From the NCBI GenBank assembly GCA_964246015.1, contig CAXTPG010000012.1, positions 1 through 64,000 on the forward strand: 64,000 bases of DNA. The letters run 5' to 3'. A model generated the notes under the pieces. The model ran no database searches, was not told the DNA's origin, and worked only from the letters and a program-made list of their open reading frames with translations. The DNA is from JBBROS01 sp964246015. Lineage in GTDB: Bacteria; Pseudomonadota; Alphaproteobacteria; Acetobacterales; Acetobacteraceae. Below, piece by piece: positions 16,812 through 25,057 of the stretch (position 1 is the stretch's first letter; each line of letters opens with the position of its first letter). The position numbers and the translations under genes were made by a program.

Positions 16812-17584
16812 GGCGCCGTCTCCTTGCTGCGGGGCTCGAAGCGTTCGCGCTGCATGAAGGCCCGCACCTGCGGGTCCGCACAGCCATCCCGCAACGTCGC
16901 TGGCGCCCCGTGGGCGATCGCCGTCCTGGTTTCCGCATCCAGGAACACGCCGTCATCGGCGACGGTGAACAGGCTCGGCAGCTCGTGGCTCACGATGACG
17001 ATCGTGGCGCCCAGCCCGTCGCGCAGGTTGAGGATCAGGTCGTCCAACCGGCGCGACGTGATCGGGTCCAGCCCGGCGGATGGCTCGTCGAAGAACAGGA
17101 TGTCGGGGTCGAGCGCCAGGGCGCGCGCAAGCCCCGCCCGCTTGCGCATGCCGCCGCTGAGCGACGCGGGAGCGACGTCGATCGCCGCTTCCAGGCCCAC
17201 CAAGGCGAGCTTCAGCCGCACCAGGCGGCGGATGGCGGCCGCATCCAGCGCCGTGAACATCTGCAGCGGCAGCGCCACGTTCTGGCCGACGGTCAGCCCG
17301 CTCCACAGCGCGCCGCTTTGAAACAGCACGCCGAACCGCCGGCCGGTTTCGGCCCGGCGCTCCTCCCCGCCGGACCAGTAGTCGTCACCATCGACAAGGA
17401 TGGCGCCGGCGCCCGGCCGCAACAGGCCGATCATGGATTTCAGCACCGCGCTCTTGCCACAGCCGCTTCCCCCCATGACGGCGAAGATGCTGCCGCGCCG
17501 CACGTCGAACGACAGGTCGTGCTGGATAATCTTCGGCCCGAAAGCCAGCGTGATAGCGCGAACGGACAGGAGGGGATCGGGCAT
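16808..17584 (-). CDS. MCE-system ABC transporter ATP-binding protein (MlaF-like)
   Basis: A 258-residue ATPase. It has Walker A GGSGCGKSA, a Q-loop (VLFQSGALWSGLTV), the ABC signature LSGGMRKRAGLARALALDP, Walker B DILFFDEPSAGLDP and a switch His (IVSHELPSL). The S-x-L-S-G-G-M-x-K-R signature and FQSGALW are characteristic of MlaF-type proteins that energise phospholipid transport. It is immediately adjacent to the permease gene (stop and start one base apart). Confidence 0.93.
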   Translation of the reverse strand: MPDPLLSVRAITLAFGPKIIQHDLSFDVRRGSIFAVMGGSGCGKSAVLKSMIGLLRPGAGAILVDGDDYWSGGEERRAETGRRFGVLFQSGALWSGLTVGQNVALPLQMFTALDAAAIRRLVRLKLALVGLEAAIDVAPASLSGGMRKRAGLARALALDPDILFFDEPSAGLDPITSRRLDDLILNLRDGLGATIVIVSHELPSLFTVADDGVFLDAETRTAIAHGAPATLRDGCADPQVRAFMQRERFEPRSKETAP

Positions 17585-18745
17585 CTAGAATCCCACCACG
17601 TCCGCAATGACGGCGAACATCGCATCCAGCGCGATGACGCCGACGATGCCGACGACGACGGCGCGCGTCGCCGCCACGCCCACATCGGCCGCGCTGCGGC
17701 CCGCCTTCAGCCCGATCCGGCAGCTCGTCACGCCGATCAGCAGCGCGAAGGCGATGCTCTTGGTGAACCCGAACGCGAACTGGCCGAACCCCACCGCGCC
17801 CACGGTCTGCTCGTAGTAGCCGGCGCCGGTGATGTTGAGCATGGCGATCGCGACGACAAACCCGCCCACCATGCCGACGAGACACCCGTACAAATAGAGG
17901 AAGGGCATGGTGAACACGAGCGCCAGCACCGCCGGGAGCACCACGTAGTCCGAGACGGGGATGCCGATGACGGTCAACGCATCGATCTCCTCGTTGCCCT
18001 GCATCGTCGCGATCCGCGCGGCATAGGCGCCGCCGGTCCGCCCCGCCATGACGATCGCGGTCATGACCGCCGACATCTCGCGCACCAGCGCGAGGCCGAC
18101 CAGGTTGGCGACATACATGTCGGCCGCGAATTTGCGCAGTTGCACGGCGCCGACGAAGGCCAGGATGGCGCCGATCAAAAAGTTCACGACGCTCACGATG
18201 ATCAGGGCCGATGGCCCGGCGTCACGGATGTTCGCGGCCAGATCCACCCCGCGCATGCGCGCCCGGCCCACCATGGCCATCGTCGCGCCCCGCACCGTCC
18301 TGGTCAGCAACACGCTGAGCGCCCCGAGTTCGTCCAGCAGCCCGATGGTTCGGCCGCCGATCCAACCCAGCAGTCCAACGCGCCGCCGCGCCGCTGAAAC
18401 AGGGTCGGCGACACTGCCCGGCAGAAGATCGAGCAGCTTGGCCGCGGCCGGCGGCAAGCACGACAGGTCGAGCGTCGATCCCGTTCTCGCGGCAGCCTGC
18501 TTGGCGTCCCACAAGAAGACGATCAGCCCCGTATCCCATCGGCCGAGGCCGGAGACATCGAGGCGCAGCGGCCGTCCGGCCGCGCCATCAGCGATCGTGG
18601 CAGCCGGGAGCTCGGGGATCGGACCAGCCTGCGCAAGCCAATCTCCGGCGAGGATCACCCGCCTGCCATCCGCGACGCAATCCATCGTCGCCCGCGGGGC
18701 GAGAAGCGGAGAAGACCTCGTATCAGCCATGGCAGGAAGCTGCAC
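17585..18745 (-). CDS. MCE-system permease with N-terminal STAS-like domain (MlaE-MlaB fusion)
   Basis: A 386-residue protein. Residues ~15-115 resemble a STAS domain (RPLRLDVSGLGRWDTGLIVFL), the role of separate MlaB in E. coli. Residues ~125-386 are an MlaE permease (VIMAGRTGGAYAARIATMQGNEEIDALTVIGI is the family core, cytoplasmic coupling helix). The start is uncertain: GTG at 18745, ATG at 18730 and ATG at 18685 are all in frame. If operator copy D drives a promoter with the same spacing as the other copies, transcription would begin near 18729 and the 18685 start would be required. It is first in the operon. Confidence 0.88.
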   Translation of the reverse strand: MQLPAMADTRSSPLLAPRATMDCVADGRRVILAGDWLAQAGPIPELPAATIADGAAGRPLRLDVSGLGRWDTGLIVFLWDAKQAAARTGSTLDLSCLPPAAAKLLDLLPGSVADPVSAARRRVGLLGWIGGRTIGLLDELGALSVLLTRTVRGATMAMVGRARMRGVDLAANIRDAGPSALIIVSVVNFLIGAILAFVGAVQLRKFAADMYVANLVGLALVREMSAVMTAIVMAGRTGGAYAARIATMQGNEEIDALTVIGIPVSDYVVLPAVLALVFTMPFLYLYGCLVGMVGGFVVAIAMLNITGAGYYEQTVGAVGFGQFAFGFTKSIAFALLIGVTSCRIGLKAGRSAADVGVAATRAVVVGIVGVIALDAMFAVIADVVGF

Positions 18746-18768
18746 GCTGCCGAGCCATCCCGGCAGGA

Positions 18769-18782
18769 TCGGAATGTACTCA
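18769..18782 (-). promoter_or_regulatory. FixJ-like operator, copy D (MCE operon)
   Basis: TGAGTACATTCCGA followed by TCCTG on the minus strand, 12 of 14 consensus bases, directly upstream of the MCE permease gene. Confidence 0.55.
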
Positions 18783-18894
18783 CGCCGGTGGACACTCGGC
18801 CGGGCGCGCCGATGAACCCCACCCAGCGATGGCCGCCAGCGCCGCCTCCGGTCGCTCCGACACGGTCGCCAAGGGCTCGGGTCTGGAAGCAGGC

Positions 18895-18908
18895 CCGGAA
18901 ACTAAGCA
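18895..18908 (-). promoter_or_regulatory. FixJ-like operator, copy E (MCE operon, over mgtA stop)
   Basis: TGCTTAGTTTCCGG followed by GCCTG on the minus strand, 11 of 14 in the core but with the conserved trailing block intact and the same next bases as copy B. The TAG stop codon of mgtA (18902-18904) lies inside it. With copy D it forms a tandem pair 126 bp apart upstream of the MCE operon. Confidence 0.5.
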
Positions 18909-21472
18909 GGACCCGGATGCGCCAAGGCCGCACCGGCGGCAAACCGCCGGTAGAACAGCAGCTTCACCGCCTCGACCACGGCCAGGTAGGCAATCGTGGC
19001 GCCGACCAGGTAGGCGAAGAACAAGGCGGGTGGCGGCACGAAGCCGAACCACGGACCGACCGGCAGCACCGGCAGCGCACAAGCCAGGACCGCCGCGCCA
19101 ATCGTCGTGCCGACGAGAAGCCGGCCCGGCCGGCTGCGGAACACGAACCGCCGCGTGCGGATGCAGAACACGACAAGCACCTGCGTCACCATCGAGTAGA
19201 CGAACCAGCTCGTCTGGAACACCGCCTCGCCGGCCGCGAACACGTGCAGCAGCGCATAGAACGTCAGGACGTCGAACACCGAGCTGAGCGGCCCGAACAC
19301 CAGCATGAACCGCTCGACGAGCTTCACATTCCACGTCACTGGGCCGGTCACAGCCTCGGGGTCGACCCTGTCGAACGGGATCGCGACCTCGGACACGTTG
19401 TAGATCAGGTTGTTCAGCAGGATCTGGATCGGCAGCATCGGCAGGAACGGCAGGAACAACGCCGCGCCCGCCATGCTGAACATGTTGCCGAAGTTGGAGC
19501 TGGCGCCCATCAGCACGTACTTCGACACGTTCAGGACCGTGCCGCGCCCGGCCACGATCGCGTCGCGCACGACCGACAGGTCGTGCTCCAGCAGGATAAG
19601 GTCGGCCGCCGCCCGCGCGACGTCGGCTGCGCCATCGACGGAAATGCCCACGTCGGCCGCATGCAGCGCCGGGGCGTCGTTGATGCCGTCGCCCATGAAG
19701 CCCACCACGTGGCCCAAGCGCTTCAGCGCCAGCAGCACCCGGTGCTTCTGCTGCGGGTTGACCCGGCAGAACAGGTTGACCCGCGGCAAGGCGCCGATCA
19801 GCGCCTCGTCGGACATCCGCTCCAGCGTCGCACCGCTCAGCACGCCCGTCACCGCGACGCCGATCTCCTGGAACACGTGCCGGCTCACCTGCTCGTTGTC
19901 GCCGGTCAGCACTTTCACCCCCACGCCTGCCGCGGCCATCGCCCGGATCGTGACGCCGGCCGAGGCTTTGGGCGGGTCGAGGAACACGGCAAACCCCGAG
20001 AACACCAGGTCCGCCTCGTCCGACACCGCGGCCGTCGCATGGGTCGCATCCACCTCGCGGCTCGCGACGCCCAACGCCCGGAAACCCTGGCCACCCAGGC
20101 CGTCGAGCGTCGCCTCGAAGGCATGCCGCGTCGCAGCGTCGAGCGGCTGCTCCCGCCCGTCCTTCTCGTAGAAGCCCGACAGGCGCAGCACATCCTCCGG
20201 CGCGCCCTTCACGATCAGCCGCCGTGTGCCTTCGTGCTCCACCAGCACCGAGACGCGCCGCCGCTCGAAGTCGAACGGCACCTCGTCGATCTTGCGCCAG
20301 GCCGCCATGTCGAATGGGCGGGCGCTCACGATGGCTTCGTCGAGCGGGCTTTTCATGCCGCTCTCGAACCGGCTGTTGATGCAGGCCTCCGTGAATGCGC
20401 GCTCGCACTCCACCCCATGTCCGTCGATGCTGCGGACCAGCTTGATCGCGGCCTCGGTCAAGGTGCCCGTCTTGTCGGTGCACAGCATGTCCATCGCACC
20501 CAGGTCATGGATCGCCGACAGGCGCTTCACGATCACCCGGCGCCTCGATAACTGCAGCGCCGAGCGCGCAAGCGTCACGGTGACGATCATCGGCAGCAGC
20601 TCGGGCGTCAGACCCACGGCGAGTGCGACCGCGAACATCAGCGATTCCAGCAGCGGCCGATGGAACGAGATGTTCACCACCAGCACGAACAGCACCATGA
20701 AAATGGTGAAGCGCATGATCAGCAGGCCGAACTTGCGGATCCCCACGGCAAACGCGGTCGCCGGCGGCTTCTCGGCCAGGCTTACGGCCAGCTTGCCCAA
20801 CGCCGTCGCTTTGCCCGTGAAGCACACGAGGACCAACGCCGTGCCGCTGATGACCGAGGTGCCGGCGAACACCGCATTGGAAGCGCCCGTCGGGCTCTCG
20901 ACCCCCGAAGCCGCATCGCCCACGAGCTTTTCGGCCGGGTAAGGCTCGCCGGTCAGCAGCGCCTGGTTCACATACAGATCGCGGCTTTCCAGCAGGCGGC
21001 AATCGGCGGGCACCAGGTCCCCCGCGACCAGCGCGACGACGTCGCCCGGCACCAGCCGATCGATCGCGATCGACACGCTCGTCCCGTCGCGACGCACCGT
21101 CGCCTGCACCGCGACCGACCGCCGCAGCGCCTCGACCGCGTTCTGCGCCCGCGTCTCCTGCACGAAGTCCAGGCCGACGCTCAACAGCACGATGCCCCCG
21201 ATGATCAGGAAGCTCGGCACGTCCCCGGTCGCCGCCGACAAGACGCTGGCGGCCAGCAGGATGACGATCAGCGGGTTGCGGAACCGTGCCAGGAACTGCA
21301 GCACGAGCGGCCGACGTGTCTCCGCCGCGGCATTGTTCGGGCCATGACGCACCAGGCGCCTGGCCGCCGCCGCCGCGTCGAGCCCTGCAGCGCTCGTATC
21401 GAGGCGGGTCAGCAACCCTGCGGCAGTCGCCGTCCAGAGCTCGTCCGGGCGAAGGTCGGGCTGTGCGTTCAT
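18902..21472 (-). CDS. mgtA: magnesium-translocating P-type ATPase
   Basis: An 856-residue P-type IIIB ATPase that imports Mg2+. It shows the actuator loop TGEPYPAEK, membrane helix 4 LTPELLPMIVTVTLA (the MgtA/MgtB-type P-E-x-L-P motif), the phosphorylation site CTDKTGTLTE, the hinge MGDGINDAPALHAADVGISV and a set of C-terminal helices. The start lies three bases after the stop of the PstB-like gene, so the two are coupled. Mg2+ import in an acid-stress island is consistent with known links between low pH, envelope stress and Mg2+. No mgtC is seen here. Confidence 0.95.
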   Translation of the reverse strand: MNAQPDLRPDELWTATAAGLLTRLDTSAAGLDAAAAARRLVRHGPNNAAAETRRPLVLQFLARFRNPLIVILLAASVLSAATGDVPSFLIIGGIVLLSVGLDFVQETRAQNAVEALRRSVAVQATVRRDGTSVSIAIDRLVPGDVVALVAGDLVPADCRLLESRDLYVNQALLTGEPYPAEKLVGDAASGVESPTGASNAVFAGTSVISGTALVLVCFTGKATALGKLAVSLAEKPPATAFAVGIRKFGLLIMRFTIFMVLFVLVVNISFHRPLLESLMFAVALAVGLTPELLPMIVTVTLARSALQLSRRRVIVKRLSAIHDLGAMDMLCTDKTGTLTEAAIKLVRSIDGHGVECERAFTEACINSRFESGMKSPLDEAIVSARPFDMAAWRKIDEVPFDFERRRVSVLVEHEGTRRLIVKGAPEDVLRLSGFYEKDGREQPLDAATRHAFEATLDGLGGQGFRALGVASREVDATHATAAVSDEADLVFSGFAVFLDPPKASAGVTIRAMAAAGVGVKVLTGDNEQVSRHVFQEIGVAVTGVLSGATLERMSDEALIGALPRVNLFCRVNPQQKHRVLLALKRLGHVVGFMGDGINDAPALHAADVGISVDGAADVARAAADLILLEHDLSVVRDAIVAGRGTVLNVSKYVLMGASSNFGNMFSMAGAALFLPFLPMLPIQILLNNLIYNVSEVAIPFDRVDPEAVTGPVTWNVKLVERFMLVFGPLSSVFDVLTFYALLHVFAAGEAVFQTSWFVYSMVTQVLVVFCIRTRRFVFRSRPGRLLVGTTIGAAVLACALPVLPVGPWFGFVPPPALFFAYLVGATIAYLAVVEAVKLLFYRRFAAGAALAHPGPA

Positions 21473-21475
21473 CCG

Positions 21476-22384
21476 TCAGCCGAACCGGCCGGTCACGTAG
21501 TTCTGGGTCTGCGGCAGCTTAGGCGCCAGGAACATCTGCTCGGCCGTGCCGTCTTCCAGCATCTCGCCGAGGTAGAAGAACGCCACACGGTCCGCGCATC
21601 GCGCGGCCTGCTGCAGGTTGTGCGTCACAAGGACGATCGTCACGGTCCGTTTCAGCTCGTCGATCAGGTCTTCGACTTTCATCATGCTGAGCGGATCGAG
21701 TGCCGAGGTCGGTTCGTCCATCAGCACGACCTCGGGCCGGGTCGAGAGGGCGCGCGCGATCGAGAGTCGCTGCTGCTGGCCGCCGGAGAGGTCGCCCGCA
21801 GGCGATCGCAGCCGATCCTTCACCTCGTCCCAGAGTGCCACCCGGGTCAACGCCTCCTGCACGCGCACTGCCAGGTCCGCCTTGCCGAGCCGCTCGTGCA
21901 GGAGCGTTCCGAACGCGACGTTCTCGACCACCGACATCGGAAAGACGATGATCTCCTGGAACACCATCCCGACCCGGCTGCGCAGCCGCCGGAGATCGAC
22001 CGCCGGCCCGATCACGTCCTCGCCGTCCAGCAGCACGGTCCCCATCGCACGCTGGTCCGGATACATGCTGTAGGTGCGGTTCAACACACGCAGCAGCGTT
22101 GACTTGCCGCAGCCGGAGGGGCCGATCAGGGCAGTGACCTGGTGGTCGGGCACCGTCAGGCACACGTGCTTGAGCGCCTGGGTCTTCGCATAGAAGAAAT
22201 CCAGGTGGTCGATCACGAATTTGCTGCGGTGCGGCAGGCCATCGGCGGTGTGCCTCACGACCAGCTTCGGCCGGTCACCGCGCGCCCGGTCACCGCGCGC
22301 CCCGTCACCGCGCGCCCCGTCACCGCGCGCCCCGTCACCGCGCGCACGCTCACGTCGCGCGATATCAGCCAGCGTCTCGCCCAT
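21476..22384 (-). CDS. PstB-like ABC ATPase with N-terminal GARGD repeats
   Basis: A 302-residue ATPase most like the phosphate importer subunit PstB. It has Walker A GPSGCGKSTLLRVLNR, then LRSRVGMVFQEIIVFPMSV, signature LSGGQQQRLSIARAL, Walker B VVLMDEPTSALDP and a THNLQQAARCADR switch region. No pstS, pstC, pstA or phoU is nearby. The N-terminus is unusual: after MGETLADIARRER come about five GARGD units encoded by 15-bp tandem repeats, making it ~40 residues longer than PstB. RBS AGGAGAGG precedes the ATG. It is second in the operon hypothetical-ATPase-mgtA behind operator copy F, so it may serve something other than phosphate uptake. Confidence 0.88.
   Translation of the reverse strand: MGETLADIARRERARGDGARGDGARGDGARGDRARGDRPKLVVRHTADGLPHRSKFVIDHLDFFYAKTQALKHVCLTVPDHQVTALIGPSGCGKSTLLRVLNRTYSMYPDQRAMGTVLLDGEDVIGPAVDLRRLRSRVGMVFQEIIVFPMSVVENVAFGTLLHERLGKADLAVRVQEALTRVALWDEVKDRLRSPAGDLSGGQQQRLSIARALSTRPEVVLMDEPTSALDPLSMMKVEDLIDELKRTVTIVLVTHNLQQAARCADRVAFFYLGEMLEDGTAEQMFLAPKLPQTQNYVTGRFG
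22274..22348. repeat. 15-bp tandem repeat inside the PstB-like gene
   Basis: Five units of GTCACCGCGCGCCCC (last base variable) begin at 22274, 22289, 22304, 22319 and 22334, followed by a degenerate unit. In the gene they encode repeated Gly-Ala-Arg-Gly-Asp. The unit length is a multiple of three, so copy-number changes would not break the frame. Confidence 0.85.
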
Positions 22385-22411
22385 GGGCCCCGCCTCTCCT
22401 GAACGCGGCGC

Positions 22412-22906
22412 TCAGTCCCACGTGGGAACCAGGTTGGCCGGGGCGACAATCGCCGGCGGCGGCGCCGCGGGTGGTGCCGGCGTCGGCGCGACGGTGGCCG
22501 CAACCCCGGCCAGGACGGCCATCGCCAGGACGGCCAGGATCAACCAGGCGGCGTTCCGCCGGTTTCCGCCGTTCGAAAAAGCAACGTTCGAGAGGACTGG
22601 GCTTGGGCCATCGGGATCGGCTCCGTCTCTTGGCAGCAAGGCAATCAGCCGGTCCGCGATCACGGTTGAGTCCCGGAGCGGCCAGAGGCTGGCGGGCATG
22701 CCCGCGATCAGCCGCGCCAATCCCTCCGTTGCGGCCGCCCGCGGCAGCCCGGCGAGCCGCCCGGCCTCCTGCCAGGGGTCGAGCCCTTCTCGCGCCAGCG
22801 CCGAGATGACGCTCAGCGGCATCCCGCTGCCCTCGACGCCGATGTCGGCGAACAGGAACCCGTTGAGGTTCGATCGGTCGAGGGCGAAGGCGTCCTGCCG
22901 TCCCAT
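22412..22906 (-). CDS. conserved hypothetical membrane-anchored protein
   Basis: A 164-residue protein without a recognised domain. Residues 1-95 are soluble and helical (GMPLSVISALAREGLDPWQEAGRLAGLP, then RLIAGMPASLWPLRDSTVIADRLIALLP). A linker follows, then one membrane helix (AAWLILAVLAMAVLAGVAATV) and a Pro/Ala-rich tail. A good RBS (GAGGAG) supports the start. It is first in the operon with the PstB-like ATPase and mgtA. Proteins with this LDPWxEA pattern occur near stress and transport genes in other alphaproteobacteria as far as I recall. The function is unknown. Confidence 0.75.
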   Translation of the reverse strand: MGRQDAFALDRSNLNGFLFADIGVEGSGMPLSVISALAREGLDPWQEAGRLAGLPRAAATEGLARLIAGMPASLWPLRDSTVIADRLIALLPRDGADPDGPSPVLSNVAFSNGGNRRNAAWLILAVLAMAVLAGVAATVAPTPAPPAAPPPAIVAPANLVPTWD

Positions 22907-23160
22907 AAGCGTGCTCCTCGCTCAATCCGCCTGGCAACCCACCTCGTGCTTCGGGAAGTCCGCGTCGCGGCCGACCGCTTCCCACGCCTCGAAGGGCCGC
23001 TTCAGGTCCGTCAGCTTCGCGAACCAGACCGGTCGATTCGGGCTTGCGGGACCGCCGGGCGGGTGGGGCAACGCCGTTCTCCTGCATCAAGGGCCTGGCA
23101 TGACGGGCCTGGCCGGCCCATCCCCCACCATCTGACCCTGCGCTCGCTGCGGGATCAGGG

Positions 23161-23174
23161 TCGGAAACTACTCA
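23161..23174 (-). promoter_or_regulatory. FixJ-like operator, copy F (mgtA operon)
   Basis: Exact TGAGTAGTTTCCGA followed by CCCTG on the minus strand, 254 bp upstream of the first gene of the mgtA operon. Its distance implies a long leader. Confidence 0.7.
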
Positions 23175-23259
23175 GGCGGATGCATGGCGCGCGTCGAGGC
23201 GCCGCAGGGGGTGGCGCCATCGCCGGATCCGATGACGCCCCGGTCCACACCGCAGATGC

Positions 23260-23273
23260 TGAGTAGTTTCCGA
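23260..23273 (+). promoter_or_regulatory. FixJ-like operator, copy G (BON gene)
   Basis: Exact TGAGTAGTTTCCGA followed by ACCTC, 83 bp before the BON gene start. TACTGT lies 26 bases downstream of the core, the same hexamer at the same spacing as at copy J. Confidence 0.72.
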
Positions 23274-23356
23274 ACCTCCGCCGGTCGCGGCGCAGCGGAT
23301 ACTGTCGTGGTCGCGAGGTGCCCGGCCCCGGCTCCCTCGGCAATTGGGAGATCACC

Positions 23357-24010
23357 ATGTCTCAGGACAGTCAGCTGCAGCAGTCCGTGCTCGCGGAATT
23401 CAACTGGGAACCCAGCGTGACCGCCGGGCATATCGGCGTCACCGCCAACGCCGGGGTCGTGACCCTTTCAGGCCACGTCGACAGTTACGCGAAGAAGCGC
23501 GCCGCGGAGACCGCGGCACGCCGGGTCAAGGGCGTGAAGGCGGTAGCCGAGGAGATCGAGGTTCGCCTGCCGTTCGAGACGAAGCGCTCGGACGAGGAGA
23601 TCGCGGCCGCGGCCATCGAGCGCCTGTCGTGGAACGTCTCCGTGCCGAAGGACAGCGTGCAGGTGAAGGTCGAGAAGGGTTGGGTCACGCTGACCGGCGA
23701 GGTCGATTGGTGGTTCCAGAAGGAAGCCGCCGAGCACGACATCCGGCCGCTTCATGGTGTCCGGGGGGTGTCGAACCAGGCCACCATCAAGCCCCGCGTG
23801 AACACGGCCAATCTCAGCGACGACATCACGCACGCACTGCATCGCTCGTGGTTCTTCGACCCTGCCAACGTACACGTGCATGCCGATGGCGGGAGAATCG
23901 TCCTGAGCGGGACCGTGCACTCGATCCACGAGCGGCAGGTCGCCGCCCAGACCGCCTGGTCGGCGCCGGGTGCCACCATGGTCGAGAACGACATTGCCGT
24001 CGTTGGTTGA
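23357..24010 (+). CDS. triple BON-domain protein (OsmY-like)
   Basis: A 217-residue protein built of three BON domains (residues ~5-70, ~75-145 and ~148-215), each with the pattern V-x-V-x-x-G-x-V-x-L-x-G (GVVTLSGHVDSY, GWVTLTGEVDWW, GRIVLSGTVHSI). BON domains bind membranes or phospholipids; OsmY-type proteins protect the envelope under osmotic or other stress. No signal peptide is evident (MSQDSQLQQSVLAEF), so this version may be cytoplasmic. GGGAG lies six bases before ATG. The stop is inside a 14-bp tandem repeat. Confidence 0.9.
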   Translation: MSQDSQLQQSVLAEFNWEPSVTAGHIGVTANAGVVTLSGHVDSYAKKRAAETAARRVKGVKAVAEEIEVRLPFETKRSDEEIAAAAIERLSWNVSVPKDSVQVKVEKGWVTLTGEVDWWFQKEAAEHDIRPLHGVRGVSNQATIKPRVNTANLSDDITHALHRSWFFDPANVHVHADGGRIVLSGTVHSIHERQVAAQTAWSAPGATMVENDIAVVG

Positions 24011-24062
24011 AGTGCCGGGGTTGAAGTGCCGGGGTTGAAGTGCCGGGGCTGAAGTCCCGGAA
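24007..24062. repeat. 14-bp tandem repeat between BON and Usp genes
   Basis: TTGAAGTGCCGGGG repeats with units starting at 24007, 24021, 24035 and a diverged one at 24049. The first unit contains the BON gene stop (TGA 24008-24010). The repeat fills most of the gap before the universal stress gene and may act in the mRNA. Confidence 0.85.
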
Positions 24063-24095
24063 CTGACACGACACGGGCCGGCCAGGAGAACGATT

Positions 24096-24929
24096 ATGAC
24101 CTACGCGACGATACTGGTGAACCTCGAGGCCGGCCGGTCCAACACGCACCTCTTGCAAGTCGCGAAGGAGGTCGCGGAGCGGTTCCAGGCCGGCGTGATC
24201 GGCAGCACCGCCTGCTCGCCGATCCAGCTGGTCTACGGCGATGGCTACGGCTACGGCTACGGCGACATCCTGGAGCAGGACGCCAAGGAGATCGAGCGGG
24301 AGACCAACGTCGCCGAGGCGGAGTTCCGCGACGCCATGGGCAACCAGTCGCGCTTCCTGGACTGGCAGTCCGCCGTCGTCATGACCTCGTTGTCCGACCA
24401 CCTGGCCAGCGCCATGGGCCGGGCCGACGTGGTCCTGACGAATGCCGACATCCCCGGCTCGTTCAATGCCGCGCGGCAGGTCGACATCGGCGAGCTCGTG
24501 ATGCAGGCCGGACGGCCGGTGCTGGTCGTGGCGCCCGGGACGTCGCCGTTCCGGATGGATCGGATCGTGATCGGCTGGAAGGACACGCGTGAGGCCAGGC
24601 GTGCGGTGACGGATTCCCTTCCGCTTCTGAGGAAGGCCAGCAACGTCGATATCGTCGAAATCGCGTCGAAAGACGATCTGGGTGCCGCCCAGGCGCGCCT
24701 GCACGATGTGGCCGGCTGGCTGGGACGGCATGGCATCGCCGCCGGCGCCCATGCCAGCACGGCCGGCGGTGACGACGCGGGCTGGTTCGACAGCATGGTT
24801 GCGGAACGCGACGCGGACATCATCGTCGCCGGCGCCTATGGCCATAGCCGCATGCGGGAATGGGCGCTGGGCGGCGTCACGCGCAGCCTGCTGAAGCAAT
24901 CCGTCCGATCCTGCCTCGTCTCCCACTGA
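24096..24929 (+). CDS. universal stress protein (UspA-like, tandem domain)
   Basis: A 277-residue protein with two Usp-like halves. The N-terminal half starts YATILVNLEAG and has an odd GDGYGYGYGD stretch. The C-terminal half starts RIVIGWKDTREARRAV and ends with the nucleotide-binding-like DIIVAGAYGHSRMREWALGGVTRSLL (G-x-x-G-H-S-R-x9-G pattern). It follows the BON gene in the same direction with only the tandem repeat between, so both probably respond to operator copy G. The likely role is cytoplasmic stress tolerance; ligand unknown. Confidence 0.9.
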   Translation: MTYATILVNLEAGRSNTHLLQVAKEVAERFQAGVIGSTACSPIQLVYGDGYGYGYGDILEQDAKEIERETNVAEAEFRDAMGNQSRFLDWQSAVVMTSLSDHLASAMGRADVVLTNADIPGSFNAARQVDIGELVMQAGRPVLVVAPGTSPFRMDRIVIGWKDTREARRAVTDSLPLLRKASNVDIVEIASKDDLGAAQARLHDVAGWLGRHGIAAGAHASTAGGDDAGWFDSMVAERDADIIVAGAYGHSRMREWALGGVTRSLLKQSVRSCLVSH

Positions 24930-24990
24930 CGAAGCCGGTCATGCAGGCGATGGCCCCGGACGCGCTGGGCCCCTTTTTGGTATCGGGGTC

Positions 24991-25031
24991 CTGGGGCCTA
25001 AGGCCCCAGCGGGTGAAGGGCAGAGCCCTTC
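24991..25031. repeat. paired REP-like hairpins between convergent genes
   Basis: Two adjacent hairpins: CTGGGGCC-TAA-GGCCCCAG (24991-25009) and GAAGGGC-AGA-GCCCTTC (25015-25031). They sit between the convergent Usp and secreted-protein genes and could terminate both transcripts. The composition resembles palindromic repeats that I recall from acetic-acid-bacteria relatives. Confidence 0.6.
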
Positions 25032-25057
25032 CCGACCCCTCAAGAGACCATGACCCG

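Larger units (their letters stand above)
22907..23356. other. 450-bp divergent intergenic region
   Basis: This gap separates the mgtA operon from the BON gene. It holds operator copies F and G, oriented outward, 85 bp apart. On the minus strand at 22922-23005 there is a stop-bounded stretch with protein-like composition (RPFEAWEAVGRDADFPK, ending EVGCQAD) but no start codon, which may be the tail of a lost gene. I see nothing else in it. Confidence 0.6.

Noticed and set aside
22274..22348. Possible CRISPR-like array
   Set aside because: The 15-bp units are directly adjacent without spacers and lie in frame inside an ABC ATPase gene.
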